Assembly (NCBI GenBank): GCA_014800735.1
Contig: JAAVFP010000048.1
Coordinates: 1 to 43,704 of the forward strand
Source: Bacteroidales bacterium
GTDB lineage: Bacteria; Bacteroidota; Bacteroidia; Bacteroidales; Muribaculaceae
DNA: 43,704 nt
Reading direction: 5' to 3'
The stretch's first letter is position 1. Each line of letters opens with the position of its first letter. The notes below the pieces were generated by a model that worked only from the letters and a program-made list of their open reading frames with translations, searched no databases and was not told where the DNA came from. Below, piece by piece: positions 41,439 to 43,704 of this stretch. The position numbers were made by a program, and so were the translations under genes.

Positions 41439-42206
41439 ATGTCAGATATTCAAGCTACACACCGGGCAGATGCCGTTGTAATAATCCCGATGTACAACGA
41501 GTGCGAAAACGCAAGCGCCATAATCGACGCTGTCATCGCCCTTCCCGTGCCTTTCGATGTTCTCGTCATAGACGATAATTCGCCCGACGGCACCGCGGCC
41601 ATCGTGCGACAGAAGATGGAGGAATACCCCGGCCGGGTGCAGCTGATTGAGCGCGCCGGCAAGCTGGGCCTCGGCACGGCCTACATCACCGGGTTCAAGC
41701 ACGCGCTGACACAGGGCTACGAATTCATCTGCGAGATGGACGCTGACTTTTCGCACAACCCCTCCGACCTGCTGCGTCTGCGCAGTACGGCAATCGACGA
41801 TGCCGCCGATGTAGTTATCGGCTCGCGCTATGTGACGGGAGTGAACGTTGTGAACTGGCCCATGGGACGCGTGCTGATGAGCTACTACGCTTCGAAGTAC
41901 GTGCGCATGATAACCCGGATGCCTGTGCACGACACTACGGCGGGCTTCGTATGCTACCGCCGTCGTGTGCTGGAGGCGCTTCCGCTCGACAACATCAAGT
42001 TCAAGGGCTACGCTTTCCAGATTGAAATGAAATTTACGGCCTACAAGTACGGTTTCAAGGTTGTGGAGGTACCCATCATCTTTGTGAACCGCGTGCTCGG
42101 CACAAGCAAAATGAATTCCGGAATTTTCGGCGAGGCTGTGTTCGGCGTGATACGTCTGAAGTGGAACAGCTTCTTCTCCAAGTTCCCCGACTATTCGAAA
42201 AAATAA
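41439..42206 (+). CDS. Polyprenol-phosphate mannosyltransferase-like glycosyltransferase (GT2)
   Basis: This 255-residue enzyme is a soluble GT-A glycosyltransferase of the DPM1/polyprenol monophosphomannose synthase type: PMYNECENASAIIDAV (about 18-33), VIDDNSPDGTAAIV (about 45-58), KLGLGTAYITGFKHAL, CEMDADFSHNPSDLL with the DxD, and TTAGFVCYRR. It lacks the C-terminal membrane helices of the second GT2 gene at 34911. It probably loads mannose or another hexose on polyprenyl phosphate at the inner membrane for envelope or glycoprotein glycosylation. It is 1 bp from pyrC. Confidence 0.88.
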   Translation: MSDIQATHRADAVVIIPMYNECENASAIIDAVIALPVPFDVLVIDDNSPDGTAAIVRQKMEEYPGRVQLIERAGKLGLGTAYITGFKHALTQGYEFICEMDADFSHNPSDLLRLRSTAIDDAADVVIGSRYVTGVNVVNWPMGRVLMSYYASKYVRMITRMPVHDTTAGFVCYRRRVLEALPLDNIKFKGYAFQIEMKFTAYKYGFKVVEVPIIFVNRVLGTSKMNSGIFGEAVFGVIRLKWNSFFSKFPDYSKK

Positions 42207-42207
42207 T

Positions 42208-43482
42208 ATGGCTACAAAACTCATTATCAACGCCGACCTCGTCTTTCCAGATAAAGTTGAGGCCGGCTGGCTTTTTATTGACGGTTCGACAATAGGCGCT
42301 ATCGGCACGGAGGCCGACGCTCATCCGGAGGCCGACGAAATTATCGACGCCGAGGGAGCATATCTGTTCCCCGGCCTTATCGACACACACGTGCACTTCC
42401 GTGAACCTGGAATGACGCACAAAGGCAACATTGCCTCGGAAAGCCTCGCAGCGCGTGCCGGCGGCGTAACGACAGTGATGGATATGCCCAACACCAAGCC
42501 ACTGACCTCCACGGCCGCCCTGCTGCGTGAAAAGCTGGAGTTAGGCCGGAACACCTCTGCCGTGGACTATCACGCTTACATCGCCGCAACTCCGGGAATC
42601 GTAAAGGAATTGCGCGAAAATCCCGACCTCGACATCCACGCCGTTAAGCTATTCCTGGGTGCGACGACCGGCAGCAGCGGTATGCCGGAGCCTGAGGAGC
42701 TTGAGGAATTGTTCAAGCTGTGCGCCGAGCGCCGCCTGCCTATCGTGGTTCATGCAGAGGACAATGACATCATCGCACGCAACACCGAGGCCGCAATCGC
42801 TCGCTACGGCTCCCGCGAGGCAGTTCCTGTTGGCATGCACCCCGCTATCCGCAGCCGCGAAGCGTGCTACAACGCGTCGCGTGAAATTGTTGACTATGCA
42901 CGCAAATATGGCACGCGTCTGCATCTGGCGCACCTTACTACTGCCGACGAGATTGCATTGCTCGAAAACGGTCCGCTGGAGGAAAAGCTGATTACTTCGG
43001 AAACCTCGCCACTTTACCTCACCACTGCCGAATTCTACGGTGTGCGTGATCTGAACCGTATCAAGGTTAATCCTGCTGTTAAAGGCGACGACGACGCGCT
43101 TGCCCTGCGCCGCGCCCTGCGTGAGGGCCTGATTGACACCGTAGCGACTGACCATGCCCCTCACACACTCGAAGAGAAGGCCGGTAGCGCACTTACAGCG
43201 GCCTCCGGTGCGCCGCACATACAATTCGCACTGCCCGTGCTTCTGAACTTGCTGGAGCCGCAGGAAATCGCGCGTGTAATGGCAAAGAATCCTGCCCTAC
43301 TGTTCAATTTCCCCGACCGCGGCGAGCTGGCTCCGGGCAAACGCGCCGACCTGGTGTTAGTGAAAAAAGTAGCACCCTACTTCATCACGGATGCAGATGT
43401 AATTTCACCTTGCGGTTGGACCCCGTACTGCGGACACACAGCCTCCCACCGAGTGCTGCGCACATTCCTTGCAGGAGAATAA
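42208..43482 (+). CDS. pyrC: Dihydroorotase (pyrimidine synthesis)
   Basis: This 424-residue amidohydrolase closes carbamoyl-aspartate to dihydroorotate. The metal-binding and active-site residues are visible: DTHVHFREPGMTHKGN (about 59-74, with the two His of HxH), MDMPNT, KLFLGATTGSSG (with the conserved Lys), HAEDND, HLAHLTT and ATDHAPHT with the catalytic Asp. Length fits the class I bacterial type. It is the last gene of the psd operon-like run, ended by the terminator at 43502-43532. A second pyrC copy elsewhere cannot be excluded. Confidence 0.92.
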   Translation: MATKLIINADLVFPDKVEAGWLFIDGSTIGAIGTEADAHPEADEIIDAEGAYLFPGLIDTHVHFREPGMTHKGNIASESLAARAGGVTTVMDMPNTKPLTSTAALLREKLELGRNTSAVDYHAYIAATPGIVKELRENPDLDIHAVKLFLGATTGSSGMPEPEELEELFKLCAERRLPIVVHAEDNDIIARNTEAAIARYGSREAVPVGMHPAIRSREACYNASREIVDYARKYGTRLHLAHLTTADEIALLENGPLEEKLITSETSPLYLTTAEFYGVRDLNRIKVNPAVKGDDDALALRRALREGLIDTVATDHAPHTLEEKAGSALTAASGAPHIQFALPVLLNLLEPQEIARVMAKNPALLFNFPDRGELAPGKRADLVLVKKVAPYFITDADVISPCGWTPYCGHTASHRVLRTFLAGE

Positions 43483-43497
43483 CGCCCACACAAGCAC

Positions 43498-43535
43498 AAA
43501 AAAAGCGCGGCTTCCACAGGGAGTCGCGCTTTATT
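43498..43535 (+). terminator. Rho-independent terminator of pyrC
   Basis: An 11-bp stem (AAAGCGCGGCT with AGTCGCGCTTT, one G-U pair) is followed by ATTATTA. Confidence 0.8.
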
Positions 43536-43541
43536 ATTAGG

Positions 43542-43583
43542 CTAATTAGACCAATAAGTCTAATTTGACTAATTAGACCAATA
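43542..43583. repeat. 27-bp-spaced direct repeat with hairpin
   Basis: CTAATTAGACCAATA occurs at 43542-43556 and 43569-43583. AATTAGAC (43544-43551) also pairs with GTCTAATT (43558-43565). It lies between the pyrC terminator and the 5S terminator. Confidence 0.55.
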
Positions 43584-43590
43584 TGACTAA

Positions 43591-43626
43591 TAAAAAAAGC
43601 CCTGACGGCTTGTGGCCATCAGGGCT
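43591..43626 (-). terminator. Rho-independent terminator of the rRNA operon
   Basis: On the minus strand an 11-bp stem (AGCCCTGATGG with CCGTCAGGGCT, one wobble pair) is followed by TTTTTTTA. It follows the 5S end directly. Confidence 0.85.
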
Positions 43627-43629
43627 GAG

Positions 43630-43704
43630 AGGGGGCGGTTACCTACTTTTCCACTTTCGCAGTATCATCGGCGTGACGAGGTTTAACTTCTCTGTTCGGA
43701 ATGG
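43630..43704 (-). rRNA. 5S ribosomal RNA, 3' portion (truncated by window edge)
   Basis: The minus strand reads CCATTCCGAACAGAGAAGTT at the edge, the classic 5S loop B/helix III signature, followed by AAACCTCGTCACGCCGATGA and later AAGTAGGTAACCGCC. The 5' portion is beyond the window, so an rRNA operon probably lies just outside. Confidence 0.9.

Overview
The window looks like a chromosomal segment of a Bacteroidales bacterium, probably a GC-rich gut lineage close to Muribaculaceae. Supporting this: no Shine-Dalgarno sites are visible; several genes follow Bacteroidetes-type promoters (TTTG near -33, TAnnTTTG near -7); and many family-specific genes are present (DUF4834, DUF6048, DUF6452, DUF4199, a short AURKAIP1/COX24-type protein, a fused CcsB-CcsA cytochrome synthase). 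The family assignment is an inference from gene content and base composition.

Layout. (1) 1-1008: right half of a palindromic repeat, then a nucleoside phosphorylase. (2) 963-10782, minus strand: a long gene run of outer-membrane porin, imelysin lipoprotein, di-heme oxidoreductase lipoprotein, second porin, mono-heme lipoprotein, RidA/chorismatase-like protein, cytochrome c synthase CcsBA and a DAHP synthase lacking the usual chorismate mutase domain. Most genes from imelysin onward touch or overlap, so the run reads as one envelope heme/iron redox operon that carries its own heme-attachment enzyme. (3) 11076-16841, plus strand: two tandem CE1-type esterases, a double META-domain lipoprotein, a nitroreductase and a Pif1-like helicase. 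(4) 16901-20149: a small winged-helix protein, an orphan sensor kinase, an unrecognised conserved-looking gene and lpxA. (5) 20323-26293, minus strand: a tripartite RND efflux operon whose pump has an extra two-helix insertion. (6) 26628-34184: DUF805 protein, RluA-type pseudouridine synthase, topA, RNase E/G with a long charged tail, a 29-residue AURKAIP1/COX24-type protein, an HU-family protein and a DUF308-like membrane protein. (7) 34313-38717, plus strand: DUF4199 protein, glycosyltransferase, nitroreductase, DUF6452/DUF6048 envelope pair and a short-chain dehydrogenase. (8) 38927-43482, plus strand: phosphatidylserine decarboxylase and synthase, DUF4834, DUF2461, a dolichol-phosphate-mannose-synthase-like glycosyltransferase and dihydroorotase. 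(9) 43591-43704: terminator and 3' part of a 5S rRNA gene on the minus strand, so an rRNA operon probably lies just beyond the window.

The least explained features are a family of about 190-bp palindromic elements (two complete, one half copy) with a shared central hairpin and shared termini but arms that differ between copies while staying self-complementary, and the porin-imelysin-heme-CcsBA operon, into which one of these elements is placed. No CRISPR array, tRNA, transposase or integrase was seen. All functional names come from reading motifs by eye; no database search was run.
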